From UBA7803 sp041686955 (lineage in GTDB: Bacteria > Pseudomonadota > Gammaproteobacteria > Pseudomonadales > Azotimanducaceae), in NCBI GenBank assembly GCA_041686955.1, contig JAWLCV010000011.1:12188-76187 (forward strand): a stretch of 64,000 nt of DNA, given 5' to 3'. The translations under genes were made by a program, and so were the position numbers. How positions within the stretch are numbered: the first letter of the stretch is position 1; every line of letters starts with the position of its first letter. The notes under the pieces were generated by a model. It was given only the letters and a program-made list of their open reading frames with translations. It was not told where the DNA came from and searched no databases. Shown one piece after another: positions 63,901 to 64,000 of the stretch.

Positions 63901-64000
63901 TCGGCTGGGTGGTGGTGGGCGGCATGACGTTCGGTACCTTGTTCACGCTGTTCGTGGTGCCCACGGTCTACACCTACCTGGCCCGGCGGACGCCGCGGCT
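60972..64000 (+). CDS. RND multidrug efflux permease (AcrB/MexF-like), cut by window edge
   Basis: At least 1,009 residues, running off the right edge a few residues from the usual C-terminus (last seen VVPTVYTYLARR). N-terminal helix VRRPVLATVANLVILLLGFI, first porter domain from REYPNIDDPVVTISTFYPGA, TM4 with the proton-relay Asp pair in FVLAIGLVVDDAIVMLENIY, second half FLLALAFIYLVLAAQFESFV and GLITKHGILIVEFANQL. Class: heavy on HAE1-type export. The adaptor at 59881 belongs to the same operon. No outer-membrane channel gene is visible. A long antisense open frame here (60765-63896) is a composition artefact. Confidence 0.94.
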   Translation, partial: MILSDLSVRRPVLATVANLVILLLGFIAWDRLTVREYPNIDDPVVTISTFYPGANANIVESQVTTPLEDSIAGIEGVDYLSSISRAEVSQISVRFTIDRDPDAAANDVRDRIARARRLLPREVEDPIVEKVESDARPIMYMAISSDRHDDLELTDYADRIVRDRLEVLPGVAQLLILGERRYAMRIWLDRARLAAYNLTPADVERALREQNVEVPSGRIESVDREFTVLSETDLRTPAQFREIILKDADGYLVRLGDVARVEIGAEEERNMSRASGDRAIGLGLVKQATANPLEVSRAVRAELARLDQVLPEGMGVQIGFDSAIFVEESIERVFTTIFEAIALVILVIFLFLRNWRATLVPLVTIPVALVGALAIMWGLGFSINTLTLLAFVLAIGLVVDDAIVMLENIYRYIEEGMPPVKAALVGSKQIGFAIVAMTFTLAAVFTPIAFTEGKTGKLFTEFALTLAGAVIVSGFVALTLSCTLASKLLRHETRHGAMFNFGERALQGTVRLYRRALAASLTMRPLVVAVMLLIGGLSVVLYRSLDAELAPTEDRGTVMGFAFAPEGSTLGYLDTYARRIDEIYQGVPEIERYMMILGRPTVTDMMSYATLTHWNERDRSAQEVAQAILPQMLAIPGVRAFSIVPPSLGSGGGAQELQFIIMTSASYEELDGYVQRIMARLADEPAVTNLDTDLELNKPEIRVDVNRDKVAAVGVSVEEIGRTLETMLGGREVTRFKRNAEQYDVKLQVADVDRSNPDDLTRIYVRGAGGEMIQLSNLVHIQETVAPRELNHFNKLRSARISASVGPGHTLGQALDRLEAVTFEVMGPTTQVDYEGVSREFKESSSKIYVAFLLALAFIYLVLAAQFESFVSPLVIMFSVPLALAGALLALKLTGATLNIYSQIGLITLVGLITKHGILIVEFANQLRAQGRDLVDAVLEASVLRLRPILMTTGAMVLGATPLALASGAGAEARHDIGWVVVGGMTFGTLFTLFVVPTVYTYLARRTPR

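Overview
The window looks like a stretch of a high-G+C gammaproteobacterial chromosome. This is inferred from a CecR-YbhGFSR-type efflux operon in the Escherichia coli order, several TonB-dependent receptors, short OmpA-like barrels, a ribosome-associated HPF/cold-shock fusion and an HvfABCX-type operon. Genus cannot be assigned from sequence alone. Two lipid-catabolism blocks suggest a bacterium that takes up and degrades hydrophobic carboxylates (fatty-acid, terpenoid or steroid-like).

Region 1-9,490: a catabolic block with an acyl-CoA ligase (cut by the left edge), a flavodoxin, a TonB-dependent receptor and a 3-hydroxyacyl-CoA dehydrogenase on the minus strand. They are divergent from a thiolase, followed by a small membrane protein and a second acyl-CoA ligase. 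An orphan antitoxin-like gene and about 500 bp of apparently decayed DNA follow. The block ends in a 46-bp 3' fragment of a tRNA-Phe(GAA) gene, the classic footprint of an integrative element; by its orientation the element lies to the left.

Region 9,490-18,260: chromosomal-looking small genes (SnoaL-like, GST-like, DUF222/HNH, DUF2306, PNPOx-like, a lipoprotein) and an S41-protease fragment. Then comes an hvfA-hvfB-hvfC-hvfX operon: a precursor with four EGKCG motifs, a DUF692 MNIO enzyme, a DUF2063 partner and a DoxX-like membrane protein. Two copies of a 58-bp hairpin-containing repeat flank this segment, and an IS110-type transposase remnant lies on its right.

Region 18,260-29,740: a visibly lower-G+C catabolic island with a MarR regulator, a KshA-like Rieske oxygenase, an acyl-CoA ligase, a pair of acyl-CoA dehydrogenases, a TonB receptor, an amidohydrolase-fold protein lacking its metal ligands, and a [2Fe-2S] ferredoxin. 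Both divergent promoters carry the same perfect palindrome GTATGTTAACATAC, so the island looks like one small regulon. An IS91-family transposase closes it on the right.

Region 29,740-53,220: a P-type proton ATPase with an in-frame amber codon near its N-terminus; a secreted protein coupled to a GGDEF cyclase; a TonB receptor-DUF3237-MFS operon; two OmpA-like barrels around a lytic-transglycosylase-like protein; a TonB receptor divergent from a conserved unknown; an envelope group (YihY, double PRC-barrel, M48 protease, small protein) divergent from a Gln-rich repeat/EF-hand protein; HPF-CSD; and an ACP-adenylating ligase-PlsC fusion.

Region 53,224-64,000: the cecR-ybhGFSR-type ABC exporter operon on the minus strand with an operator-like palindrome, a PRC-barrel/EF-hand protein, and an RND efflux adaptor/permease pair whose permease runs off the right edge.
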